From contig NZ_WWEQ01000023.1 of assembly GCF_009857845.1 (NCBI RefSeq), forward strand, positions 1 through 42,621: a stretch of 42,621 nt of DNA. Reading direction: 5' to 3'. Shown piece after piece: positions 25,511 through 33,908 of the stretch. A program made the translations under genes and the position numbers. The notes below the pieces were generated by a model. The model saw nothing but the letters and a program-made list of their open reading frames with translations. It was not told the DNA's origin and did no database searches. The DNA is from Brevibacterium rongguiense. Its GTDB lineage: Bacteria; Actinomycetota; Actinomycetes; Actinomycetales; Brevibacteriaceae. Positions within the stretch are counted from its first letter, which is position 1. Every line of letters starts with the position of its first letter.

Positions 25511-26595
25511 CAGCTCGCCTCCGCCATCCGCCGATCGTGTGCTGAACCCTGCCCCGAGCCCTGCGCTGCGGCCCGCTCCTCGTTCGCAGCCGCGCCCCCT
25601 CCGGCCTGGGCAGCGGCGCGCGCAGCCTGCTTCTGCGCGTAGGCGGCGGCCGCCTCGCGCACCCAGGCGCCGCCCTCGTGGGCGCGCCGGCGGTTCGACA
25701 CGCGCAGGGCGTTGCAGGGCCCGCGGCCCTTGAGGACCTCCGTGAACTCCGTCCAGTCGATCTCGCCGGAGTCGTAGTGCCCCGTCGCCTCGTTCCAGCG
25801 CAGGTCCGGATCGGGCAGGGCGAGGCCCAGCACCTCGGCCTGGGGCACGGACATGTCGATGAAGCGCTGGCGCAGCTCATCGTTGGTGAAGCGCTTGATC
25901 TTCCACTCCATGGACTGGGCGGTGTTGGGCGAGTCCGCGTCCGGCGGGCCGAACATCATGAGCGCCGGCCACCACCAGCGGTCCACGGCCTCCTGGGCCA
26001 TGCGGTGCTGGGCGGGCGTGCCGTGGCTGAGCTCGTAGAGGATCTCGAAGCCCTGCCGCTGGTGGAAGGACTCCTCCTTGCAGATGCGCACCATGGCGCG
26101 GCCGTAGGGCCCGTAGGAGGCGCGGCACAGCGGGACCTGGTTGCAGATCGCGGCGCCGTCGACCAGCCAGCCAATCGCACCCATGTCCGCCCAGGTGGGG
26201 GTGGGGTAGTTGAAGATCGACGAGTACTTGGCGGTGCCGTCGATGAGCTGCTCGGTCATGGTCGTGCGGTCGATGCCCAGCGTCTCCGCGGCGCTGTAGA
26301 GGTAGAGCCCGTGGCCCGCCTCGTCCTGCACCTTGGCCATGAGGATGGACTTGCGCTTGAGGCTGGGCGCGCGGGTGATCCAGTTGCCCTCCGGCTGCAT
26401 GCCGATGATCTCCGAGTGCGCGTGCTGGCCGATCTGGCGGATGAGGGTCCTGCGGTACGCCTCCGGCATCCAGTCGCGCGGCTCGATGCGCTGCTCGGCC
26501 GCGATGGTCGCGTCGAAGCGCTCCTGCAGGTCATCGAGTTCCGCCTGGTCCACGAGGTGTGCGCCGTCGGCGGGCGCGGTCTTCGCGTGCTCCAT
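25510..26595 (-). CDS. paaA: Phenylacetyl-CoA epoxidase catalytic subunit PaaA
   Basis: PaaA is the di-iron oxygenase that makes the 1,2-epoxide of phenylacetyl-CoA. Di-iron ligands sit in helices with [18 protein letters not shown] and [17 protein letters not shown] (ExxH motifs), and in the earlier block [15 protein letters not shown]. The usual block [20 protein letters not shown] and [11 protein letters not shown] close the core. The final 60 residues are Ala/Glu-rich and longer than in E. coli. I chose ATG 26595 (MEHAKTAP) because GGAGGAG stands just before it; the ATG at 26625 has none. Transcription likely starts just downstream of a TATATT -10 and is controlled by the operator at 26640. 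Confidence 0.95.
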   Translation of the reverse strand: MEHAKTAPADGAHLVDQAELDDLQERFDATIAAEQRIEPRDWMPEAYRRTLIRQIGQHAHSEIIGMQPEGNWITRAPSLKRKSILMAKVQDEAGHGLYLYSAAETLGIDRTTMTEQLIDGTAKYSSIFNYPTPTWADMGAIGWLVDGAAICNQVPLCRASYGPYGRAMVRICKEESFHQRQGFEILYELSHGTPAQHRMAQEAVDRWWWPALMMFGPPDADSPNTAQSMEWKIKRFTNDELRQRFIDMSVPQAEVLGLALPDPDLRWNEATGHYDSGEIDWTEFTEVLKGRGPCNALRVSNRRRAHEGGAWVREAAAAYAQKQAARAAAQAGGGAAANEERAAAQGSGQGSAHDRRMAEAS

Positions 26596-26639
26596 TGCTC
26601 CTCCACGAAGGCTGTCCGGCTCCATCGCCGGGAATTACT

Positions 26640-26651
26640 GACCGTTTGGTC
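26640..26651 (-). promoter_or_regulatory. PaaR-type operator in front of paaA
   Basis: The plus strand reads GACCGTTTGGTC, an inverted repeat. It shares the pattern ACCGTNNGGTC with sites before paaI and paaZ. It lies four bases downstream of the paaA -10, over the expected transcription start, so bound TetR protein would block paaA. Confidence 0.7.
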
Positions 26652-26655
26652 TTTA

Positions 26656-26684
26656 AATATAGCCGCCGAGGCGCGGGCCGGCAA
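26656..26684 (-). promoter_or_regulatory. paaA promoter
   Basis: On the minus strand TTGCCG (26679-26684) and TATATT (26656-26661) are 17 bases apart. Together with the operator they form a repressible promoter facing paaA. Confidence 0.6.
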
Positions 26685-26838
26685 GGCGCATTCCGCGCCC
26701 GCCGCTCAGATTGCCCGCCCCCGAGGCGCGGGCCCGCAGGGCGTGCGCTCGGCGCACCCGCCCGCCGAGCCGTCCCCGGGGTGAGGGTCGGTGCGGTGCT
26801 CGCGCCCGCCGCCCGCGCTGCGGCAATCCGGCCGCGGC

Positions 26839-26868
26839 TTGACAGGCGGCAGGCGTGCGGTGTTGATT
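26839..26868 (+). promoter_or_regulatory. paaI-paaK promoter
   Basis: TTGACA (26839-26844) and TTGATT (26863-26868) stand 18 bases apart, followed after four bases by an operator. The stretch between this and the paaA promoter (about 26685-26838) is GC-rich, contains two copies of a 14-mer also seen elsewhere in the window, and holds no gene. Confidence 0.6.
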
Positions 26869-26872
26869 TAGT

Positions 26873-26884
26873 GACCGTATGGTC
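26873..26884 (+). promoter_or_regulatory. PaaR-type operator in front of paaI
   Basis: GACCGTATGGTC differs from the paaA site in one base. It lies right after the -10 of the paaI promoter, a placing expected of a repressor site. Confidence 0.7.
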
Positions 26885-26973
26885 GGGAAATGCCGCGCGG
26901 AGACCCAAGCGGCGACGGCGAGGGCAGCACCGCCCCGCCGGCCACCCCGCCACGGCGGCTCAAGGAGGAGCAC

Positions 26974-27435
26974 ATGGGCACGACGCCCCTGACCCCGGGC
27001 TTGGCGCCCTCGCCCGGCTCCGATGGCACCGGCGTCGTCGAAATGTACGCCGGCGACCGCGCCTCGCAGGCCCTGGGCATCGTCGTCGAGGACTTCGGTG
27101 AGGACTGGGCACGCTGCTCCATGACCGTGGGCCCGGACATGGCCAACGGCCACGGCATCACCCACGGCGGCTACCTCTTCCTCTTCGCGGACACGACGTT
27201 CGCCATGGCCTGCAACACCGAGGGCTCGGTGACGGTGGCCTCCGGCGGGGACATCACGTTCCTCAGGCCCTCGCACGTGGGCGATGCGCTCACCGCGGAG
27301 GGCCGAGCCGTGGCCACGACCGGGCGCTCGGGGGTCTACGACATCACGGTGCGCCGCGGCGACGAGGTCATCGCCGTCTACCGCGGCCGCTCGCGCACGC
27401 TGCCCGCCCGCCCGGCTCCGCCCGCCGCGGGCTGA
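26974..27435 (+). CDS. paaI: Hotdog-fold thioesterase PaaI
   Basis: PaaI hydrolyses stalled phenylacetyl-CoA and ring-hydroxylated CoA esters, protecting the CoA pool. The 153-residue product has the 4HBT signature GHGITHGGYLFLFADTTFAM, with the catalytic Asp, and the strand ASGGDITFLRPSHVGDALTA; both are typical of PaaI. ATG 26974 has a strong ribosome site (AAGGAGGAG). An earlier in-frame ATG at 26890 has none and lies next to the operator. paaK follows after 54 bases on the same transcript. Confidence 0.93.
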   Translation: MGTTPLTPGLAPSPGSDGTGVVEMYAGDRASQALGIVVEDFGEDWARCSMTVGPDMANGHGITHGGYLFLFADTTFAMACNTEGSVTVASGGDITFLRPSHVGDALTAEGRAVATTGRSGVYDITVRRGDEVIAVYRGRSRTLPARPAPPAAG

Positions 27436-27489
27436 GCCCGGGCGCACCGCGAACCGGCCAAGCCCACAGCAGACGAAGGAGTCACGCGC

Positions 27490-28860
27490 ATGGCGACAAC
27501 CACCTCGGCGGCCCAGCCCGCGAACCCCACCGGACGCGCCCACCCGGGGCGCGGGGACGCGGGAGCGGGCGCAGGACTCGATCCGGCCGAGGCGATGGGC
27601 CTCGACGAACTGCGCGCGCTGCAGCTCGAGCGGATGCGCGCGACCCTCCAGCGCGCCTACGAGGCCATCCCGTTCTACCGGAAGAGCTTCGACGCGGCCG
27701 GGACCCATCCCAGCGAGCTGCGCGAGCTCGCGGACCTCTCGCGCTTCCCCTTCACCCGCAAGTCGGACCTGCGCGACCAGTACCCGTTCGGGATGTTCGC
27801 CGTGCCGCGCGAACGGCTGGCCCGCATCCACGCCTCGTCCGGGACCACCGGCAAGCCCACCGTCGTGGGCTACACCGCAGGCGACATCGAGGCGTGGGCC
27901 GGGCTCATCGGCCGCAGCCTGCGCATGGCCGGTGGGCAGCCGGGCGACATGATCCACAACGCCTACGGCTACGGGCTCTTCACCGGCGGGCAGGGCGTGC
28001 ACACCGGCGCCGAGCGCTCCGGCTACTGCGTCGTGCCCATCAGCGGCGGCCAGACACCGCGCCAGGCACAGCTCATCAACGACTTCCGGCCGGACATCAT
28101 CACCGCAACCCCCACGTACCTGCTCACGATCATCGACGAGTTCGCCCGCCAGGACATCGACCCCGCGGGGACCTCGCTGCGCATCGCGGTATGCGGCGCG
28201 GAGCCGTGGACGGACGGGATGCGCCGGGAGATCGAGGGCGCGCTGGGCGTGGATGCGGTCGACATCTACGGGCTCTCCGAGGTGATGGGGCCGGGGGTCG
28301 CCATGGAGTCCGCGGAGACGAAGGACGGGCCCACGGTGTGGGAGGACCACTTCTGGCCCGAGATCATCGACCCGTTCACCGGCGACCCGGTGCCCGACGG
28401 CGAGGAGGGCGAACTCGTCTTCACGTCGCTGACGAAGGAGGCCACACCGGTCATCCGCTACCGCACCCACGACCTGGCGCGCCTGCTCCCGGGCACCGCT
28501 CGGCCGGCCATGCGGCGGATGTCGCGGATCACCGGGCGCTCGGATGACCTCATGATCATCCGCGGCGTCAACGTCTACCCCGCCCAGATCGAGGAGGTGC
28601 TCTTCGAATTCCCGGAGCTCAGCCCGCACTTCCAGCTCGTGCTCACCCGGCCCGGCCGGATGGACGAGCTGACGGTCGAGGTCGAGTCGCGTCCGGGGGC
28701 CGGCTCAACCGGGCTGGGCGACCTCGCGGCCTTGGTCTCCGCCGCCATCAAGGAGCGCGTGGGCGTCACCTCCGCCGTCGCGATCGTGGAGCCGGACACG
28801 CTGGTGCGCTCGGTGGGCAAGCTCAAGCGGATCATCGACCGCCGCGAGGGCGTGCGCTGA
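27490..28860 (+). CDS. paaK: Phenylacetate-CoA ligase PaaK
   Basis: PaaK activates phenylacetate with ATP and CoA, the entry step of the pathway. The 456-residue product shows the AMP-binding loop HASSGTTGKPTVVGYT (near residue 118), AYGYGLFTGGQGVHTGAERS, DIYGLSEVMGPGVAME, VIRYRTHDLARLLPG, and the C-terminal hinge and lid ITGRSDDLMIIRGVNVYPAQ and SVGKLKRIIDRR. All are diagnostic for PaaK, including the C-terminal lysine. An N-terminal extension of about 30 residues is low complexity. A ribosome site (AAGGAG) lies 10 bases before ATG 27490. The short open frame just after the stop (28862-29071) is not convincing. Confidence 0.96.
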   Translation: MATTTSAAQPANPTGRAHPGRGDAGAGAGLDPAEAMGLDELRALQLERMRATLQRAYEAIPFYRKSFDAAGTHPSELRELADLSRFPFTRKSDLRDQYPFGMFAVPRERLARIHASSGTTGKPTVVGYTAGDIEAWAGLIGRSLRMAGGQPGDMIHNAYGYGLFTGGQGVHTGAERSGYCVVPISGGQTPRQAQLINDFRPDIITATPTYLLTIIDEFARQDIDPAGTSLRIAVCGAEPWTDGMRREIEGALGVDAVDIYGLSEVMGPGVAMESAETKDGPTVWEDHFWPEIIDPFTGDPVPDGEEGELVFTSLTKEATPVIRYRTHDLARLLPGTARPAMRRMSRITGRSDDLMIIRGVNVYPAQIEEVLFEFPELSPHFQLVLTRPGRMDELTVEVESRPGAGSTGLGDLAALVSAAIKERVGVTSAVAIVEPDTLVRSVGKLKRIIDRREGVR

Positions 28861-29090
28861 CGTGGTGCGGCGGGCGCGGACCGGGGAGGCGGCGATGACG
28901 GCTGGCGAACTCGCCCCCGGGGATCCGGGTGCGGGCCCGGTGCGCGAGGGCGCATCCGCGCCTCGGCCACACGATGCAGGCCCCGTACGAGGTGCGGGCC
29001 CGGGGCAGGGTCCGAGACAGGCGGGCGCGGGCCGTTCCCGCTCCACCCGCGCGCGACGGAGGCCCTGGTGAGCCCGGGCGGCGTCGTCAT

Positions 29091-29096
29091 TAGGAT
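29091..29096 (+). promoter_or_regulatory. -10 element TAGGAT for leaderless TetR-gene transcript
   Basis: TAGGAT is followed by seven bases and ATG 29104. The same hexamer is used at moeA. No copy of the PaaR-type operator is visible here, so no sign of autoregulation. The 243 bases between paaK and this gene hold nothing else I recognise. Confidence 0.5.
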
Positions 29097-29103
29097 GAGG
29101 GGC

Positions 29104-29811
29104 ATGGCGCACCCCGGAACCCCCGCGAGCGCCGGCGCCGAGCACTCGGCTCCGGCGGCACGCCGGCTGTCCGCGGTGGGCTCGCAGCCGGCCGAACCGC
29201 GCGGCGAGCGGGCGAGCACCCCGAAGCCGGGGCGCGGCCGGCCCGGCTACGACCGCGACACGCTCGTGGCCCGCGCCATCGAGGTCTTCATGCGCCGCGG
29301 CTACAACGGCACATCCATGGACGTCCTGGCCCGCGAGCTGGGGATCACGAAGTCGGCGATCTACCATCACGTGGGATCCAAGGAGGAGCTGCTGCGCTCG
29401 GCGCTGTCGGTGGGGCTGGGCGAGCTCGATGCTGCGCTGACCAGGCAGGAGCAGCGCAGGGGCGTGAGCGCGGGCGAGCGCCTGCGCGGCGCCGTCCGCT
29501 CCGCCGTCGAGGTGCTCATCGCCCACCAGGCGTCCGTCACGCTGCTGCTGCGCGTGCACGGCAACTCGGAGGTGGAGCGCGAGGCTCTCGAGCAGCGCCG
29601 CCAGATCGACCGCCGCCTCACGGCCCTCGTGCGCCAGGCGCAGGCGGAGGGATCGGTGCGCTCGGACCTCGACGCGCACGTCGCCGCGCGCCTGCTGTTC
29701 GGCACGGTCAACTCGCTCACGGAGTGGTACCGCGCGGATTCGGCGATCGCGGCGGGCGAGATCGCCCACGCGCTCACCACAATGGCCTTCGACGGCCTCT
29801 CGGTCCGCTGA
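29104..29811 (+). CDS. paaR: TetR-family regulator, probable PaaR of the phenylacetate genes
   Basis: The 235-residue product has a disordered, basic N-terminal lead of about 45 residues, then a TetR DNA-binding domain: YDRDTLVARAIEVFMRRGYN, MDVLARELGITKSAIYHHVG and SKEELLRSALS. The rest is an all-helical ligand domain. Position directly after paaK in the paa block is typical of PaaR, which in related actinobacteria represses paa genes until phenylacetyl-CoA appears. Three operators before paaA, paaI and paaZ are the likely targets. I chose ATG 29104 over 29095 and the GTG at 29068 because of the leaderless promoter. Confidence 0.85.
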   Translation: MAHPGTPASAGAEHSAPAARRLSAVGSQPAEPRGERASTPKPGRGRPGYDRDTLVARAIEVFMRRGYNGTSMDVLARELGITKSAIYHHVGSKEELLRSALSVGLGELDAALTRQEQRRGVSAGERLRGAVRSAVEVLIAHQASVTLLLRVHGNSEVEREALEQRRQIDRRLTALVRQAQAEGSVRSDLDAHVAARLLFGTVNSLTEWYRADSAIAAGEIAHALTTMAFDGLSVR

Positions 29812-29882
29812 CGCGAGGCCGAGGGGGCAGCAGGGCCTAGGGGCCGGGGCCCCGAGCGCGAGTACTGCTCCCCGTTGAAGCC

Positions 29883-29919
29883 GCGCGCTGAGCGCGGGTG
29901 CATCCCCGGCTCAGCGCGC
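29883..29919. terminator. 11-bp inverted repeat between the TetR gene and the alcohol dehydrogenase gene
   Basis: GCGCGCTGAGC and GCTCAGCGCGC are exact complements separated by 15 bases, which can extend the stem by three more pairs. It lies 72 bases after the TetR stop and 73 before the next ATG. It may be a terminator for the TetR gene or an operator for the dehydrogenase; I favour a terminator. Confidence 0.5.
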
Positions 29920-29991
29920 CCGCACCTCTCGCCGGCCACCTTCCCTTCACCCGCCCGTGCGAGCATGGCCCCACGCAGAAAGGGGCGTCTC

Positions 29992-31095
29992 ATGGAGCAG
30001 GAGCGCACAGCGCAGAGCGCACACACCCGCACGCCGGATGCAACGGCCACGGCGGCCGTGTGGTCGGGGGATGCGCTGACCATCGAGCGGCTCGCTCTGC
30101 CCCGGCTTGCCCCGGGCGAGGTGCTGGTGCGCACGGAGCTCGCCACGATCTGCGGCAGCGATCTGCACACGCTCAACGGCGACCGGCAGACGCCGGTGCC
30201 CACGATCCTCGGGCACGAGGCGATCGGCGAGGTGATCGCCCTCGAGGGCGAGCCCCGCTGCACGGACGGCACACCGCTCGCGCTGAGCGACCGCGTCACC
30301 TGGACGATCGGCACGGCCTGCGGCGAATGCGACCGCTGCGCGGCGGGCCTGTCCCAGAAGTGCGAATCCGTCCGCAAGTACGGTCACGAGGCCATGGACG
30401 ACCACTGGAGCCTGAGCGGCGGATTCGCCTCGCACATCCACCTGCTGCCGGGCACCGGCCTGGTGCGCGTGCCGCCGGACATGGAAGCGGCGCTCGCCGC
30501 GCCGGCCAACTGCGCCACCGCCACTGTTGCCGGCGCAGCCCGGCGCGTCGCCCTGGACGCCCGCGACACCGTCGTCGTCATGGGCTGCGGGATGCTGGGC
30601 CTCACCGCCATCGCCTACGCCCGCGATCGCGGGTGCTCCACGGTCATCGCCAGCGACGTCGATCCGCGGCGCCTGCGGCTGGCCCGGGAATTCGGCGCAA
30701 CCGCCACGGCCACTCCCAAGGCGCTGGGCGACGCCGTCGGCAGGGAGCGCGGCGCGGACGTCGTCTTCGAGCTCTCCGGCAGCCACCGGGCGGTGCAGGC
30801 GGCACTCGGCCTCGTGGCCATCGGCGGGCGGATCGCGCTCGTCGGCTCGGTCTCACCGGGCCCGGCCGTGCAGGTGGATCCCAGCTCAGTGGTCAAGAAC
30901 CTCACGAGCATCGTGGGCTGCCACAATTACCGCGCCGACGACCTGGAAGACGCCATCGGCTTCCTCCAGCGCAGCGCCGTGCGCGACGGGCTGGCGCGGC
31001 TCGTCTCCACCCCGTGGCCGCTGGCCGAGATCGTCGAGGCCGTCGGCGCCGCCAACGCCGGCACGCACCCGCGCGTCGCGGTGGACCCGCGCTGA
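29992..31095 (+). CDS. Zinc-dependent alcohol dehydrogenase of the phosphonate-associated type (TIGR03366-like)
   Basis: The 367-residue product is a medium-chain dehydrogenase. Catalytic zinc ligands are in TICGSDLHTLNG and GHEAIGEV; structural zinc ligands are in GTACGECDRCAAGLSQKCES; the cofactor loop is VVVMGCGMLGLTAIAYARDR, with Asp after it (SDVDP) favouring NAD. The wording KCESVRKYGHEA and the overall pattern recall the clade annotated as phosphonate-catabolism-associated alcohol dehydrogenase, whose substrate is not known to me. The phosphonate island ends 9 kb away, with paa genes between. ATG 29992 has AAAGGGG upstream and follows a hairpin. It converges on paaZ with 16 bases between stops. 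Confidence 0.83.
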   Translation: MEQERTAQSAHTRTPDATATAAVWSGDALTIERLALPRLAPGEVLVRTELATICGSDLHTLNGDRQTPVPTILGHEAIGEVIALEGEPRCTDGTPLALSDRVTWTIGTACGECDRCAAGLSQKCESVRKYGHEAMDDHWSLSGGFASHIHLLPGTGLVRVPPDMEAALAAPANCATATVAGAARRVALDARDTVVVMGCGMLGLTAIAYARDRGCSTVIASDVDPRRLRLAREFGATATATPKALGDAVGRERGADVVFELSGSHRAVQAALGLVAIGGRIALVGSVSPGPAVQVDPSSVVKNLTSIVGCHNYRADDLEDAIGFLQRSAVRDGLARLVSTPWPLAEIVEAVGAANAGTHPRVAVDPR

Positions 31096-31111
31096 GCCGG
31101 GCCCGCGCTCC

Positions 31112-33363
31112 TCACCCCGCCGCGCCACCGCCCACGGCAGCCCGCTCCTTCGCCACGAGCGTGAGCACGTCGTAGGCGGCCACGGGCGCACCGTCCTGGT
31201 TGACGACCTGCGCATCCCAGCGCACCTCGCCGTAGTCGGAGCCCTCGCGCGGCGTGATCTGCTTGGCCGTGAGCGTCACGGTCAGCGCATCGCCGGGGCT
31301 CACGGGGGTGATGAAGGACAGGTTCTCCAGCCCGTAGTTCGCCAGGACGGGGCCGGGGTCCGGCCACACGAAGAGGCCGGCGGCAAACGAGACCACCAGG
31401 TAGCCGTGGGCCACCCGCCCCGGGAAGAACGGATTGGCCCGCGCGGCCTCCTCGTCCGTGTGCGCGTAGAACGTGTCGCCGGTGAACTGCGCGAAGTGGT
31501 CGATGTCCTCGAGCGTCACGGTCCGCGGTCCCGCCACGATCGCGTCGCCCAGGCGCAGCTCGCTCAGGCTCAGCGCGAACGGGTGCTCGCCGTCCGTGTG
31601 CCGCGGCGCGCCCTCCACCCACGTGTGGGTGAGCGCGCCCAGCATCTGCGGTGAGGCCTGCAGCGCGGTGCGCTGCATGAAGTGCGTGACGCCGCGCAGG
31701 CCGCCCAGTTCCTCGCCACCTCCAGCGCGGCCGGGGCCGCCGTGGATGAGCTGGGGCAGCGGAGACCCGTGGCCGGTCTGGCGCTTCGCATCGTCGCGGT
31801 CGAGCACGAGCAGCCGCCCGTGCCACGGGGCGGTGCCCATGACGACGGCCCGCACCGTGTCCACGTCGTGGCTGACCACGGAGCCCACGAGCGAACCGCG
31901 CCCGCGGCGGGCCAGCCGCACGGCCTCGTCGAGGTCCTGGTAGCCGATGAGCACGGCCACCGGCCCGAACGCCTCCACATCGTGGATGGCGTCGGCCCAC
32001 GGGTCCTCGGCGACGAGCAGCGTGGGCGCCACGAACGCCCCGCCCTCGGCCACACCGTCCGCCGCGCCCGCGGCCTGTGCCGCATCACCCGCCGAGGCGC
32101 CGCTCCCGGCCCGCTCACCGCGCGCATCCTGCTCGCCGCGCGCATCCCGTTCGCTCAGCCCGTCTCGTTCGCAGCGCTCCGCCCGCAGCCGCCGCGCCAG
32201 CTCGTCCGAGGCCTCCCGGCCGCCCACGGCGGCCTGCGCTCCGGCCGCGACGAGCGCGTCCACGGCATCCAGCACGTCCTCGCGCTGCGCCGCGGAGACC
32301 AGCGGGCCCATCGTGGTGTTCGGGTCGCGGGGATCGCCCACCACAGCGGCGGCGAGGCGCGCAGCGGCCGCCGCGCGCACCTCGGCGACGGCGCCGGCGG
32401 GCACCAGCGCACGGCGGATGGCCGTGCACTTCTGGCCGGCCTTGGCGGTCATCTCCGTCACGAGCGAGTCGATGAAGAGGTCGAACTCCGGGGTGCCGGG
32501 GCGCGCATCGGGGCCCAGCAGTGAGAAGTTCAGCGAGTCGGCCTCCGCTGTGAACCGGGTCCCGCGCTCCACGACGCAGGGGCTCGCGGCCAGGGTGCGC
32601 GCGGTGGCGGCCGATCCGGTGAACGCAATAGCGTCCTGCTCGCCCAGTGCGTCGAACAGCCCGTCCAGGCGCCCGCACACCAGCTGCAGCGCCCCGTCCG
32701 GCAGCAGGCCGGAGCCCACGATGTCGCGCACCACGGCCCATGCGACCTGCGCCGTCGCGTGGCGGGCTTGACGATGGCCGGGCGGCCTGCGACGAACATC
32801 GGGGCGAGCTTCTCGAGCATGCCCCACACGGGGAAGTTGAACGCGTTGATCTGCACCCCCACGCCGGCGGCGCTCGTCCACACGTGCGCGCCGGCGAACG
32901 TGGAGTCCTTCGCCAGCCGCTCCACCGCCCCGTCGAGCATGAGCACGTCGTTGGGCATCTGGCGCCGGGCCACGGAGGAGTAGGCGAAGAGGGTGCCGAT
33001 GCCGCCCTCCACGTCGCTCCGGGCGTCGGCCTCCGTCGTGCCGGTCGTCTGCGAGATCCGGTGGTACTCCGGCGCCCGCTCCATGAGGTGTTGTCCCAGG
33101 CGCTTGAGGATCATCCCGCGCTGGTGGAAGGTGAGCGCGGCGAGCCCCGGCAGGCCCACCCCGCGGGCGTAGGCGACGGTTGCGGCGGGGTCGAAGCCCT
33201 CGCTCGTCACCCCCGTGACGAGGGCACCGGTGCTGGCATCGCGCACCTGCGCCGCCGAGGCGCGGGCCGCCTGGCCGGGCTCGTGCCAGCGCCCGCGAAC
33301 AAACGAGGGCAGGACGTCCGGCAGCTCGATGGGCGGTGCGGTGGGGGCGGAATCGGCGGTCAT
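31112..33363 (-). pseudogene. paaZ: Bifunctional oxepin-CoA hydrolase / semialdehyde dehydrogenase PaaZ (frameshift near 32758)
   Basis: PaaZ opens the oxepin ring and oxidises the resulting aldehyde. The aldehyde dehydrogenase half comes first: SFVRGRWHEPG, VQINAFNFPVWGMLEKLAPM and AGRPAIVKPAT in one frame, then TAQVAWAVVRDIVGSGLLP, FTGSAATARTLA and KAGQKCTAIRRALVP (catalytic Cys) in the other. The C-terminal half is a MaoC-like hydratase: FAQFTGDTFYAHTDEEAAR, FFPGRVAHGYLVVS and ITPVSPGDALTVTL. One missing base in CAC|GCG around 32758 breaks the frame; repaired length is about 750 residues against 681 in E. coli, the surplus being an Arg/Asp/Ala-rich insertion. ATG 33363 has GAGGAG upstream. 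A PaaR-type operator lies 170 bases before it. Confidence 0.92.
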
Positions 33364-33524
33364 GGCGGCTCCTCATCGAGTCGGGTTCGGTCCCAACGAC
33401 CCGCGCGGGCAGCGGCGGCGGCCGTGCGCGGGGCGGCCGGGCGCTGCGCGCGTTGCGCGTGCGGCGCGCACGGGCTGGGTGCGCCCACCGCAGCTCGGGC
33501 AACGCGGCGGGCACACAGCCACAC

Positions 33525-33547
33525 GATATACCAACCGTTCGGTCGGT
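33525..33547 (-). promoter_or_regulatory. paaZ promoter region with PaaR-type operator
   Basis: The plus strand reads ACCAACCG-TT-CGGTCGGT (33530-33547), a near-perfect palindrome (one mismatched pair) that includes ACCGTTCGGTC, matching the paaA and paaI sites. On the minus strand a -10-like TATATC (33525-33530) adjoins it, so the operator fills the promoter spacer. The rest of 33364-33908 is GC-rich with a 25-bp direct repeat and holds no recognisable gene. Confidence 0.68.
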
Positions 33548-33626
33548 AATTGGCTCGCCGGGAGCCCCTGCCCCTCCGCCCCGCCTCGCACCCCGTGGCC
33601 GGCGACAAGTCCCCCAGCGGACCGAT

Positions 33627-33687
33627 GCCCAGGGACCGCACGGCCGCGCCCGCTTCCGCGAGCGCCCAGGGACCGCACGACCGCGCC
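33627..33687. repeat. 25-bp direct repeat upstream of the Lrp gene
   Basis: Copies at 33627-33651 and 33663-33687 begin GCCCAGGGACCGCACG and differ in one base. They start 36 bases apart in the gap between paaZ and the Lrp gene. Function is unknown. Confidence 0.6.
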
Positions 33688-33908
33688 CACCCGCAAGAGC
33701 ACCGACGACTGCGCCGGGGCACCACCGCCGTCACCGCCGCTAGCCGCCGCGGCCACCGCTCACCGCCGCCTGACCAAGCGGTCGGCTATCCTGCCTACAG
33801 CGCAGCCCGGCTCAGCCCGGGCAGGCCGCGGCCGCTTCGGACGCCGCGACCGCCGCCGGTGGATTCGCCTCCGCCGGCGCCGCACCGCCCATGCTCCAAA
33901 GGAGAAGC

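Noticed and set aside
28862-29071. Short open frame after paaK
   Set aside because: 69 residues of Arg/Gly/Pro-rich sequence, no ribosome site, and it fills only an intergenic gap.
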